From: Mactra quadrangularis
Lineage: Eukaryota; Mollusca; Bivalvia; Venerida; Mactridae
Assembly (NCBI GenBank): GCA_025267735.1
Contig: CM046295.1
Location: 22,848,938 to 22,912,937, forward strand
Length of the DNA stretch: 64,000 nt
Direction of reading: 5' to 3'
Shown here: in pieces, positions 45,519 through 57,181 of the stretch
Layout: each line of letters starts with the position of its first letter
Numbering within the stretch: position 1 is the stretch's first letter
The notes under the pieces: model-generated
Told to the model about the DNA's origin: nothing
The model's input: only the letters and a program-made list of their open reading frames with translations
Database searches by the model: none
Translations under genes and position numbers: made by a program

Positions 45519-47760
45519 TATATAGGACTTATTAATATATAGCAATGAAATATTTATGATAATCTCACATTTCTGACAAAATTACATTCTTATACGAGGC
45601 CAGGAACAAATTATATAGTTTTGTTCACCTAGCTCTATCTCTGGATACTGTCAACTCCTCTCTTGTGTGTAAATACACATCATGTTTACAACACCGACAC
45701 TGCTTAAACTTGGATGATTGGTTTTATCTTTGACATGCTAAGATTGAAAATTTATTCTCCCTTCGATTCACCTTGAATCTATTTTACGTTCTCACTTACT
45801 ACATTTCTGGATCTCTGGATGTGTAATAAAATACTAAATATAATCGGACAAAAACCATGTTATCTTATCATGTGATGCCTTAAATGTATAAACTATTTCA
45901 TCTTAAACACACCATAGTATAAATCATATATGTACTGTTTTATGATTTAAGTATTTATTGTAAATCAAATGTATCACTTGAAGTCAGCCAATTACATAAA
46001 TACTTCAGAAATTTTATGCAATATGAAAAGAGCTAATATTGTCATTTCGTTAAAACTAAAACGCATACAAACAACAGACTTGAATATTCAAACGTATGCG
46101 TAAATTATATAAACACTTATTTGATATTCACAATTATACAGATTTAGCTCCGTTCCTGAAAAAAAAAACCCGTAAAATTCATAGTAGTAAAGGGATCTGA
46201 CCCCTTTTTTTAGGAATGAGTTTAAATTTGATCCTTCCTTAATTTCAATTTAAATCATGTTAACTATCAACTTTTAAGGATTCACACCATTCTATAGGAA
46301 CATTTCAGAAGAAGAAAGGAAGAATTTCAATGATGAAAATGTATGTCAAAATGACATACAACCGTAAAACCGTAAAACAGTACATATGATTTTAATGTTT
46401 GTTTGTGCCTTAATGTGCATATTTCAAAATATTTACCTTATTTAATATAATGTTACCAATTCTGGAGCGAGTAGCTTAAAGTCATAATTCAAGTGTTTTA
46501 TGTGTTCTATGTTGTACCTCGTGTGGTTTGTTTATTGGTGTCTACTTAGAACATAGATTATAAGTAAGTAAATGTTGTCAATGTAGATAGACATGGTAAC
46601 ATCAAAGTTGTTCCAAGCTATAACTATCACATATGTAAACATGTACGAGACAATTGCTTACGTCATAATCGAGTCCATTAGGTTTTTCGTTTGTCTTCTG
46701 TATTTAAATGTTTTGATATATGGATTATGTAATATCACACGTGCAGGTCTACAGAATAAATATCAATATAGATACTTTGATATTTGAATTAGACCATCAG
46801 AAGTATGAAGAGAATGTGTGATAAAAGACACAGAAATTATTTGGTTTATATAAAATACTTTTATAGAATTACTAAAACTACATTATATCATTTTATATTT
46901 CAGTTTTAAACATAATAGAATATCAAAATATATTTTAATATTGATCATGTGAAAAATCGTTTTATATATATGTTCCGAAATAAAAAATACCCAATTTATT
47001 TACATTTAAAAATAGTTTTGTTATTTGAAGTGTACCTACTTGTCTGTCTTGATGAAAACATTATTACAGCAATTCAAAATGTAAACCATCACCGAAATAG
47101 AAACACGTGTTTGTTTTTTAAATCCACTGGTAGCACAAAACGAATAAATTATGAGCTATAAAAATGGATATAACAAAAATTGATTTAATTACATTTCCTT
47201 CTTGTATTATATTACTAACAATAGTTGAAGGACGTTGAAACATATGCAGCGATAACTAAAAAGAGCAATATAATAAGTGCACAACCAATTTTAAAGTGAC
47301 TTTACATTTGGACTGCTATTCTACAAATCTGAATATACAAGGTTTGCCATTTATATCTTTTTAATATCTAAATTCGTTTTATTGTGAGCGAAAATAGAAT
47401 CTTTGAGACTTTTTTAAAATTCTTATATTGCTTATTACTTTTATTGTATTGTTTAAGTATATACATTTACTATAATATTATCACTCAATTGATTTTAGTT
47501 TAAATCGTAGCTGGTTTTTTTATATCCCCCGAGGTATAATATGAAATTACGAAGATATTATTTTTAACATTTAACGCGATTTGCAAAGTGAATATCGTTT
47601 TAAATTCAAAATTAACTGTTACGATAACTTCCGAATATATATTGATTGCTAGTTTTAAACTACTTATTTTAGTAACATGCAAAATAGCATTTATTTACAA
47701 ATTTGTTTTTTTTTTTTAATTTCAACAGTATGTAGAGCAGATTTGCTCAAGGTTATCTTG
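45519..47760. other. No gene seen; upstream of the intact 590-codon gene
   Basis: Non-coding AT-rich DNA. A donor-like ATAAGTAAGT at about 46562 could end a non-coding exon, but nothing else supports it. 46460-46520 (GAGCGAGTAGCTTAAA) recurs near 50980. Confidence 0.4.
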
Positions 47761-47771
47761 TTAAAGAAATG

Positions 47772-47932
47772 TTATTTGAATATATAAACATAAATATATA
47801 CAGACATGTTATTCTATGTTCACATTTCATAGAATTCGTAGAACAAATAAAGTTGAAATATCTTATTTAAATCATACTAAAAGCAATCGTTTTAAATCAT
47901 ACTAAAAGCAATCGTTCTCTGTCATTTTAGAA
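47772..47932 (+). promoter_or_regulatory. Intron 3' end with duplicated branch-point segment
   Basis: Close match to 275-402 before the first gene. The segment TTTAAATCATACTAAAAGCA-ATCGTT is present twice in tandem (about 47868-47913), so two TACTAAAA branch-point-like motifs precede the CTGTCATTTTAG acceptor (AG at 47929-47930). Confidence 0.65.
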
Positions 47933-49705
47933 ATGGCTACTTCAGGAAAGCATCAAAATAAATCAAGTATAAAGGGATCTGACTTCTTGTATGATCTTGT
48001 ATGTAAACCTTGCCATCTTGATGATATAGTAAAACCAGCCTTTGGATATTGTGCAGATTGCGATGAACATCTTTGTTCCATGTGCTACGTTAACCACAAG
48101 AAATCGAGACCAAGTAGATATCACAAACTATTAGATTCAAGTTCCATGCCAACAACACAAACACTGTATGACATAGACACAACAGTAGATGAAGGTCCAT
48201 CTGACAGTCTTAATACACCATGTGAGATACATAGCGAGGAATATATCAAGTTTTACTGCAACGATCATAAGGTGACACTTTGCAGTGTTTGTGTCGCTTT
48301 GAAACACAACAAACCTTGTAAAGTTGATAAAATTCCTGATATATCTAATTCTGTCCTGAATAGCGATTTGTTTCGAGAAATAATTGCTAGAGCTCAGTCA
48401 TTGGAAATCAAGAGTGACTCGGTGAAGAATGGAATATCTCGAGATATACAACATACCATCGATTCTTTAAAACGATCACGGGCTGATTTGAAGAAATACA
48501 GAAAGGTCATCAAAAGAAGACTTGATACTAAGGAAAAAGGAATTACCAAGACGATTGCTCATTTAACGACTCAAAACAACAACATAATCAAGACCACAGA
48601 AACCAAATGCGAAGTTATCAAAGCTGATGCCAAACTCCAAAAAGATAGACTGAATGCAATGAATGAGTCAAAACAGTCAAACCAACTCTTCATAGAATTA
48701 CAACAAACTACAAAAATCTTAGACCAATATGAAGACAGTTTTAAGTCCATTGAAAGTCAACATCACCGTGACGAGTATCGATTTATACCAAATAAAGCTT
48801 TACAGCATATGCTTGAAGCAGAGAACGCCCTTGGGACGATATCACCACAAGATGACAAATCACTGCCTTCTCCATCTGATATACCATCCCCGAGACATCA
48901 AGATACAAATATAAAACCAACACAAAATGATGAAATATTGGTGAAAACTGTGGGAGATGAGGAAGATTGTTGGATCTCTGGTATGACTGAAATATGTCCT
49001 GGGGTGTTAGTACTCGCCGATACAGAAAATAGTTCCGTTAAACTGGTCGATGTTAATCGTAAAGCGGTTACATCAAGTATTTCAATAGAATCTTATCTTT
49101 GGGACTTAACAACAATATCGTCAACAGAAGTTGCTGTCACCGTACCGGATGGAAGATATATACAGTTTATTACAGTATCTAACAAACTGAAGACATCTCG
49201 TAGGATAAATACCAATGGTGAATGTCGTGGTATATGTTATCATCAGGATAAACTTATTGTTACATACAGTGAACCTGGTAAACTTGAAATACTTGACATG
49301 AGAGGTAAAGTGATCAAATCAGTAATGAAAGATACAACAGGTAAACATATATTCTTTTTGCCATGGCATCTACAAGTTACAGATGCATATATATTTGTAT
49401 CTGATGAAGGTTACAACAACATAACAAAGTTGGATTGGGACTGCCAGATTGTATCTAGACGGGAAGAAGTTGAACATCCAGTAGGACTTGCTTTGATTAA
49501 AGACAGAAGTAGATTAATCGCCTGCTCACAGGTTAGTGTTTGTTTATATGAATTAGACAATGATAACATGAAAATGAAAGTTATATTACAAGATGTAGAA
49601 TGTCCTTATGCTGTATGTGTAAATCATCAAAACAACAAGTTATTTATCAGTAGATACAGTTTGAATGAGACATTGGATAACAGCATTCTTGTGTACGATA
49701 TATAA
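47933..49705 (+). CDS. B-box / coiled-coil / NHL-like protein (intact paralogue)
   Basis: The protein has 590 residues and the same architecture and zinc-ligand positions as the gene at 403: C24, C27, C40, C43, C48, C51, H55 and C97, H100, C109, H112, C117, C120. The coiled coil covers about 140-275. The linker before the propeller is about 20 residues shorter than in the 612-residue paralogue, with Ser/Pro-rich SLPSPSDIPSPRHQ. The propeller-like part (about 325-590) has repeated VLVLADTENS, KLIVTYSEPG, IFVSDEGYNN and RLIACS strands. There is no RING, signal peptide or membrane helix. AATAAA lies at 49767-49772, only about 60 bp past the stop. The ATG is 2 nt after the acceptor. Likely cytosolic adaptor; binding partner unknown. 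The fragment at 11553 is nearest to this copy. Confidence 0.9.
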   Translation: MATSGKHQNKSSIKGSDFLYDLVCKPCHLDDIVKPAFGYCADCDEHLCSMCYVNHKKSRPSRYHKLLDSSSMPTTQTLYDIDTTVDEGPSDSLNTPCEIHSEEYIKFYCNDHKVTLCSVCVALKHNKPCKVDKIPDISNSVLNSDLFREIIARAQSLEIKSDSVKNGISRDIQHTIDSLKRSRADLKKYRKVIKRRLDTKEKGITKTIAHLTTQNNNIIKTTETKCEVIKADAKLQKDRLNAMNESKQSNQLFIELQQTTKILDQYEDSFKSIESQHHRDEYRFIPNKALQHMLEAENALGTISPQDDKSLPSPSDIPSPRHQDTNIKPTQNDEILVKTVGDEEDCWISGMTEICPGVLVLADTENSSVKLVDVNRKAVTSSISIESYLWDLTTISSTEVAVTVPDGRYIQFITVSNKLKTSRRINTNGECRGICYHQDKLIVTYSEPGKLEILDMRGKVIKSVMKDTTGKHIFFLPWHLQVTDAYIFVSDEGYNNITKLDWDCQIVSRREEVEHPVGLALIKDRSRLIACSQVSVCLYELDNDNMKMKVILQDVECPYAVCVNHQNNKLFISRYSLNETLDNSILVYDI

Positions 49706-51182
49706 AATACATGCACACATTGATATCAATAATAGCCAGACCAAATGTTACAGTTTTAATCAAAATAATAAATGTACTTACCGTACGGTCAAGATACTTG
49801 TCCTCCAATGATTTATTTATGTGACTCGGATAAAAACATGGAACAAAAACATGTTTAACCTGAAACATTGAAATAATTTATATAGTTATTTTATTTAAAC
49901 ACTATGTTCTATGCTATATGACGTAACTGTTGTTAGAAATGAATGGAATAACGTCTTTTAATATGTAATTATATAATAATCTACACCATCCAAATTCAAC
50001 ATTTAAAAGAAATAAATCTGATATATTTGATAATTGAAACTTGGTGCTTTAAGTAATCTCCTTTTCTATATACATGTAGTAACTTTATGACAAACGCATA
50101 TTAGTCCAAAATGTTGATATGCAAAGATTTAAGACAGTGTTGCACTAGTAAAACAATGTAAATTTACCAAAATGAAAATAATCATTGATCTTTTTACACG
50201 CGCATCTCTGAGTTTTACACTGTTAACACACAGCATATTTAATTTGAATAATATGTATATTTGTTATAGTCAGGTGATCGTGTCAACCACCCAAACGATC
50301 AAATTGGAATTTTGTTAACTTTCATTGGTCGTTCAAAGTACATAGTAAAGGTCAATATCACGAATTGACACAAATTAAAGGAGCGTGTTAATGTAGTATA
50401 ATTACTGAGCTGTAAGGAGAACGTACTTCTATGGGACAGGCATCGATGGTGCAGTTTTGAGATGTATACATGTACTTCAATAAACTCTATCAGTGTTCTG
50501 TATTTACTATGTACATTATAAACACAAATATATTTAACGTGTTTTCCTTTTTTTAATTTTATCATCTCTGTTTAGTTTAAATCAATTATTTTCTGTACAT
50601 TGAGTATTTTATAGCATTAATTTGTATAATTGTAAGTACAAATAACGTAGCTGTTGATGTTACCATTGTTTTCTTCAAAAAATGGAACTTTAGTGTCAAG
50701 CATATTGCTTTTATTGTTTAAAACTGTGCGTTCAAAGACCATACCAAAAAGTTCAATTTGTCTGAGACTCTTTGAAACAATCAAATAGTGTTCTTTAAGT
50801 GACTATTTCAGAGCATATTGACAAACATCTATAAAATATGCTACTTTAAAGCTTTCAAATTTAAAAAATTTGTTTGTGACATGTATTTTATATTTAATGA
50901 AATTCTTAAACCAGTTTGTCTTCAAATATTAAGATGTAATAATCTAAGCATTATAATAGACACTGACTTATACCTAATCTGTGAGCGAGTAGCTTAAAAA
51001 TGGAATCAGTGTTTGATTCCTCTTGAAAATTACATAATGCATTTGCCACTTATGTGTTAAATTCCTGAGTGTTATTTCATTTAGCTTGATAGGAGTACGA
51101 AAAAAAACTAGTGAGCAATTAGTGATGTAAAAATGTTTGAATTGAAACATTACAACTTATAACGAAAGGGTATGTGAGTTAT
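49706..51182. other. 3' flank, no further gene seen
   Basis: Contains the AATAAA at 49767. The rest is non-coding. 50980-51000 repeats a GAGCGAGTAGCTTAAA motif also found at 46463. Confidence 0.45.
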
Positions 51183-51566
51183 TGAGTAAATAAGACATTG
51201 AGTAATAGTGTAGTTTGATAGATGTGGGATTGAATAAATGGTGTAAGTCATGGTGTATAGTAAATAAAACAATGAATGATAGTGTGGGTTGATAGATGTG
51301 GAATTAAATGAATGGTGAAAGTCATGGTGTATAGTAAATAAAACAATGAATGATAGCGTGGGTTGATAGATGTGGAATTGAATGAATGGTGAAAGTCATG
51401 GTGTATAGTAAATAAGACATTGAATGATAGTGTAGTTTGATAGATGTGGGATATTGAATGAATGGTGAAAGTCATGATGTATAGTAAATAAAACAATGAA
51501 TGATAGTGTGGTTTGATAGATGTGGATTGAATGAATGGTGTAAGTCATGATGTATAGTAAATAAGA
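51183..51566. repeat. 74-bp minisatellite, about five copies
   Basis: Units of AGTAAATAAAACAATGAATG, TTGATAGATGTGG and AATGGTGAAAGTCATGGTGT repeat with 1-5 differences. A single diverged unit is at 8490-8585. Confidence 0.92.
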
Positions 51567-52680
51567 ATTTCTGTGTCAGTCAGTGTGATCTTTTTAATTA
51601 TCTGTAACATTGTTACGTTTTATTTACCATACATTCTCATGCTTGTATGTTTAATCAAGTTTGCATTGTTTAAAGTATTGTTATAATACTTGTTATGATG
51701 TAAATAAACCTCGTATATAGTATACTCTTGTACTCGTTTATCTTATTTTTTATTTTATTTTGATCTTTAAGCAAGTACTTATATCTTAAATTAATCACTC
51801 ACTGTTGCGCTTCCTGGTTCCTAAAGTACTCATGCATAACGAAAACTTCATCACAATCTTTGCTAACTACGGACAGTATAGGGACAGGTAAATATTACAC
51901 ATCGTCTTGGAATAGAATGTGTTTCACACTGATACAGTACATCTTAATTCTGGTGATGAAATGTAGTTCTTAACAGTAGAAGCCAAAATGCTTGGACGCC
52001 AGAAATGATTCATCTATTGTAACAATTTTACATGAACATACTGATGTTCTTTTAGCACACTACTGATATAACTTGCCTGTGATGACTATGCCGCTAACAG
52101 TATACTAGTATATGTTCAATACAGATCTGATTCTTACGACTTAATCACTCTCACATATGCTTCATGCCCCCCGGTACTGAGTTATTACGATCAACTGTTT
52201 TGCTAAAAAAACAACGCGGTGGATTGTATCTGATATTTGAACCAACGTGGAGTCAAAGATAAAAGTTATCAATGATACGAGTAAGTAAATGTGTCTAGAA
52301 TGCCATTTGTCAGCTACTAGTGATGGACTTTGGACTTTACTACATGAACCAAGGCTTATATTCGGAGATCAAGGCATATCATGTCAATGTAAGAAAAGTC
52401 AATATGTACGTAAGTATAACTCAATATATAAGAAGAGAAGTCTAATCCGTATATTTATCTAGTATGACCATTTCATTATTATTTACTTATTGCTATTTGA
52501 CCTCATAATTTATGTGTGTTGTACTAGTAGTAGGCTTTACATTATGTAACTTATTGCTTGTGGAGTTATTTAAAAGTGGAAATATTAAGATTATCATCCT
52601 GACTTATTTCTGCCACCCTATGATCACATATCTAACAAGTAAGTGGCTATAACTGTAATTTGACTAGGTTGAGGTTTACT
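51567..52680. other. No gene seen
   Basis: 51770-51850 contains a diverged CGCTTCCTGGTTC block shared with 9030 and 42850. Otherwise nothing recognised. Confidence 0.4.
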
Positions 52681-52689
52681 GGTTTACCC

Positions 52690-52960
52690 GCATCATCCAG
52701 GTTTTTTCTAGGGGTGGGGGGTCCAAACTTTTTCTAGGGGGGTCCGAACTTTTCTAGGGGGGTCCAAACTTTCGAACCACATTAACATTATACATTATTT
52801 GCAGAAAAATGCAACATATTGATAATAAAAACTACATAACCATTAAGTCTATATTAATCACCGAGAAAAATTACTTCATGATACTTAAAAATTACTTACA
52901 GTCAAGAAATACACTACTAGATCGGTACGTTTTGGAAATTCTAGGGGGGTCCCTATACAT
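52690..52960 (+). mobile_element. G-run element E
   Basis: Three successive GGGGGGTCCRAACTTT-type runs, then AAAAACTACATAACCATTAA, TCAAGAAATACACTACTAGA and a right-hand TCTAGGGGGGTCCC. The left repetition suggests slippage. Confidence 0.8.
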
Positions 52961-53162
52961 CCCTATACTATATAATAGTATAGTTTATTCCAAATATTAA
53001 GTAATTTATTCATTTCAGCTAAAACCCAACTCATTGATAAAATAACAAAATGCTACGTAAATTGTTTACATTCTTTTCAGGACAGGATCAATTAAGCAAA
53101 TAAATGCTCATACTGATTTATCTATCACTAGTCTATTATTGTAACTATAAATTTTTAAGACT

Positions 53163-53260
53163 GGTATCAAATCTGAAATCGCGGGTCCTAAATCGAAATC
53201 GAATCGACGCCCTCGCAATCGATTTTCGGTGTATCGAATCGAATCGTTGCAGCCCTAAAT
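53163..53260. mobile_element. Terminus of a hAT-like element
   Basis: GAAATCGAATCGACGCCC, ATCGATTTTCGGTGTATCGA and ATCGAATCGTTGCAGCCCTA. GTTGCAGCCCTA ends with ATCGATTCG symmetry are usual for hAT MITEs. The opposite end is not seen. Confidence 0.5.
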
Positions 53261-53374
53261 AAGCGAATAGTGTACCGGTTAGACTTCAATATGTTTATAT
53301 AAAATTGTGTGTGGTACAATACTTATAAGATGTATTTGTCATAGGATATGTATAGTAAACATGGTTCTACTTCA

Positions 53375-53640
53375 GGGGCGGATACAGGATTTTTTCTAGG
53401 GGGAGTCTAAACTTTTTGTTTCAAACTTTCCAACTACATTATAAACTGTTTGTAAAAATAACGAAAAATGATTATAATAAAACTATATAACCATTTGATT
53501 TATAGATGTTAAACACAAGTTAAAGTGAGGATTCATTCTACTTAAAAATGGTTTACAGTTAATAAATACACTCATGGACGGGTACTTTTGAAACTTTCAG
53601 GGGAGCCCGGACCCCCCTCCCTCCTAAAAACTCGCTATAA
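53375..53640 (+). mobile_element. G-run element E, complete
   Basis: Starts CAGGGGCGGATACAGGATTT and ends GGGAGCCCGGACCCCCCTCC, with TATATAACCATTTGATTTAT and ACACTCATGGACGGGTAC between. Confidence 0.82.
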
Positions 53641-53716
53641 GTAAGCGAAAAATGTTTATATTTTATTGTGTGTGCTACAATAATTATAACATGTATTTGT
53701 CGTAGGATATAATTCG

Positions 53717-53942
53717 TTTTCAACTGTCAAAACATGAATAATTTCACGGTCAATGCGTTTATTAATTATTGTGGTAATACATCCATGAGTTTCCGAATTT
53801 GTGTACCATAATCAAGTAAAGCTGCTTATGCCGTATGATATGTGTTAGTTAAGATATTTTTAATAACAATTAGGCTGCCAGTACAAAAACAATGCATTCA
53901 GTCACCGTGAAATTATTCAAACATTGACAGTTGAGAAAAAAC
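53717..53942. mobile_element. MITE with ACTGTCAAAACATGAATAAT-type inverted ends
   Basis: Left TTTTCAACTGTCAAAACATG and right inverted TCTCAACTGTCAATGTTTGA, both running into AATAATTTCACGGT. It interrupts a duplicated flank: the uninterrupted version GTCATAGGATATGTATAG is at 53339-53360. Confidence 0.85.
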
Positions 53943-53969
53943 GGACTATATAATGTATGGTAAACATGG

Positions 53970-54165
53970 TTCTACTTCAGGGGCGGATCATATTCATAAT
54001 AAAAACTACATAACCATTTGATCTATAGATGTTAAACACAGGGGGAAGTGAGGCTTCTTTCTACATAAAAATGGCCTACAGTTAAAAAAGACACTCATGG
54101 ACGGGTACTTTTGGAAATTTCAGGGGAGCCCGGACCCCCTGACACCCCCTGCTAGATACGTCTAT
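53970..54165 (+). mobile_element. G-run element E with left-end deletion
   Basis: CAGGGGCGGATCATATTCAT jumps from the left tip directly into the body (AACTACATAACCATTTGATC), and ends GGGAGCCCGGACCCCCTGAC. Confidence 0.8.
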
Positions 54166-54480
54166 GTACTTTACAAAAGGCATTAGGATAGTTAAACCCA
54201 TTTACAATGGATATAATTTTTATACTAAAGTTACTCTGAACAACTGTACATACTTGACTAATTATTCGTTAAACTCTAATGGCAATTTCAATGTATAGTT
54301 AAGATATCAAATATTAAAAACTGATCAATAATTATTATATATCAAACCATTGTATACAACCATAGTAAATTAAAATTGAATTAACTTCATGTCCACAGGT
54401 TTAAGACAGGCACAAGAATGAATACACCATGTGATATCCCCGTTATTGATTGATTCATATTACATTACTTATCGCTAGGC
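54166..54480. other. No gene seen
   Basis: Non-coding flank between element E and the candidate first exon of the next gene. Confidence 0.4.
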
Positions 54481-54499
54481 GACAAAATAACCCGTATGT

Positions 54500-54623
54500 T
54501 GTATACAAAAACGGTGTAGACGTACGTTTTGTCGATATACTACTAACATTAAGAACAAAAGAGTAAAACTGACATTTCATCAAAACCAATACTCGTATCG
54601 ACAACATATTTGAAGATTTAAAG
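54500..54623 (+). other. Candidate non-coding first exon of the broken B-box copy
   Basis: GATTTAAAG|GTATGTG at 54623/54624 is a strong 5' splice donor. The acceptor TCATTATAG ends at 55438, giving an 815-bp intron. The upstream CpG-containing stretch (GTAGACGTACGTTTTGTCGA) is richer in CG than its surroundings. The exon start is unknown. Confidence 0.4.
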
Positions 54624-55206
54624 GTATGTGTAAATTTAAGTATCTAATATTATATTTATAGATGCACTTTAGTTTCTTTTATGTTTTCGATGTCATTGAA
54701 AATAATTCATTATGAATACATCAAACAATCTACTTTCGTTTTCTTTGTTTCATATAAATTATCAATGCAAAATCATAATTGTGTCCGATCGGTGAGTAGA
54801 CATAATACTATCTCGTTAACTTAAACTGTAATTGAATTAATTCAGGGATAATTACTGATTAAAGTTTGATTTTCTGAAAATCTATAATTACTATTTTTAG
54901 AACAAGGAGTAACTCGTTTTCCGAAAATAGCACTAAAATGTACTAAAATTGTTGTACTTGCTATTTTGTATCAGGACAATCAATGTTTTATGACTGAATT
55001 TTGAAACATGACACGCATTTTACTAACTTTGTGAAAGATATAGAGATCTCAAATAGTTTCAATAGATATCTGTGGTTCTACATTACTCTACAATGGTGTA
55101 TAGATCAAGTTTGATTGTTTTTAAAAACATAATTATTATGCATGAATCTTAAACATTAATATAAGTGGACATGATGCTCTATTGGAAGTTTTCAAAACAT
55201 AGATTA

Positions 55207-55410
55207 GGCCACAACAAATTGATCATATGTTTTATGGATTCGCTCGCACCTTAATGTTGAGGGTTTTTACAAAGAAAACATTTTTATTTCCTCGCTCGCT
55301 CAAAAACATTTGGTCAAACCGCTATATAAAGCAAGTAAATAAAGACTTTTTTTTCTTCGCTCGCTCGCCCCAGAAAAATCCATAGAACATATGATCAACT
55401 TGTTGTGGCC
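55207..55410. mobile_element. MITE, GGCC-type ends, TTA duplication, next to a splice acceptor
   Basis: GGCCACAACAAATTGATCAT at the left and (inverted) GGCCACAACAAGTTGATCAT at the right form arms of about 35 bp. TTA lies at 55204-55206 and 55411-55413. The right end lies only 25 bp before the acceptor AG (55437-55438), so the branch point of this intron would fall in or beside the MITE. Confidence 0.88.
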
Positions 55411-55440
55411 TTATATCAACTTTGTCCTTTCATTATAGAA

Positions 55441-57181
55441 ATGGCTACTTCAGACAAGGACCAGAAGACGTTAAGTGTAAAAGGATCAGACTTCTTGTGT
55501 GATCTGGTGTGTAAACCTTGTCATCTTGATGATATAGAAAAAACCTGCCATTGGGTATTGCACAGATTGCGATGAACATCTTTGTTCCATGTGCTTTGCT
55601 AACCACAAGAAACCTAGGCCACTTAGGCATCACAAACTATTAGATTCAAGTTCCATGCCAACAACACAAACACTTGATGACACAGACACAACAGTAGATG
55701 AAGGTCCATCAGATAGTCTAACTACACCGTGTGTGATACATAGCCAGAAGAACATTGAATTTTACTGCAATGATCATAGGACGACGCTTTGTAGCGTTTG
55801 TGTTACTTTAAATCACACAATATCATGTAAAGTCGATCACATTACTGATGTCTCCATTCTGAATAGCGATATGCTACGAGAGATACCTGCTAGAGCACAG
55901 GAAATTGTGATCAAGTGTGACTCTGTGAAGAATAAGATATCACAGGATACACAGCAGACCATAGATTCATTAAAAAAATCACTGTCAGATTTAAAGAAAT
56001 ACAGCAGTCACATCAACAGAATACTTGATACCCAGGAACAAGAAATGACCAATAAGATTACATATTTAACGGAAGAAAGGGATAGAAAATTAAAAACCAT
56101 AGCAACTCAATGCCAAGCTATGAAAACGGACACAAACCTGAAAAACGATAGACTGAACAAAATGAATTAATCAAAACAGCCAAATCAAATTTTCATAGAA
56201 TTACAACAAACCACGACTATTCTAGACGAATATGAGGACAGACTACAATCAATTGAAATCCAACATCGCCTTGATAAGTATCAGTTTATACCTAGTACAG
56301 CGATACAGCAGATTCTTAAAGCAGAAAATGCACTGGGGAAAATATTAAATATAAAACCAGATGCAATTTCAGTTAAGACCGTAGAAGATATGCATGATTG
56401 TAGGATCACAGGTATGACAGAAATTTATCCTGAGAAGTTAGTACTCGCCGATAATACGAACAGTTCCGTTAAACTCGTAGATACTTATCGTAAAGCGGTT
56501 GTATCAACACTTAAACTAGAAAAATGTCCCTTGGATATAACAACAATATCTACTACAGAAGTTGCTGTCACTGTACCGAATGGACAATATATACAGTTTG
56601 TTACAGTATCTAACAACCTGGAGACGTCTCGTAGGATAAATACCAATCGTCAATGTTACTGTCGGGGTATATGTTATCATCAGGGTAAACTTATTGTTAC
56701 ATATCGTTTTCCTAGTAAACTTGAAATACTTGATATGGAAGGTAAAGTGATCAAATCAATAGCCACAGATACACTAGGTAAAGCTGCATTACCGAACCCA
56801 TTATATGTATATGTCACCAATGCTAATATATTTGTTACTGATATGGGACAGCACACAATAACAAAGTTAAGTTGGGACTTGGAGCTTATATCTAGATACG
56901 ATAAAGTTAAAGAACCCAGAGGAATTACTTTGATAAAAGACAGAGGTAGTTTAGTTGTGTGCTCTGGTTCTAGTTGTTTATATGAATTAGTCAATGATAA
57001 CATGAAAAGTAAAGTTATATTACAAGATGTAGAATGTCCTCGAGCTGTATGTGTCAATCATCAAAACAACAAGTTATTTATCAGTAGATACAGTGATAAA
57101 AAGAAATGGGACAACTACAAGTTCAGTAGACACAGTGTGAATAAGAAATTGGAAAACAACATTCTTGTGTACGAAATATGA
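55441..57181 (+). pseudogene. B-box/NHL gene copy with frameshift and nonsense codon
   Basis: Starts like the intact genes (MATS, GSDFL, C24/C27 CKPCHLDD). An extra base in the GATATAGAAAAAACC region near 55540 shifts the frame before the rest of B-box 1, closing at a TGA near 55575. The original frame reopens (ATG at 55589) through the second B-box and coiled coil. A TAA at 56168-56170, where the intact gene has a Lys codon (AAG), stops it. Beyond that the frame is open to 57181 through the whole propeller-like half. The C-terminus carries a short tandem duplication (ISRYS / FSRHS-containing segments) not present in the paralogues. AATAAA is at 57275-57280. Only two lesions are seen, so inactivation looks recent; assembly or sequencing error could mimic one of them. 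Confidence 0.85.

Noticed and set aside
51248..51496. Open frame on the minus strand
   Set aside because: Coincides with the 74-bp minisatellite.
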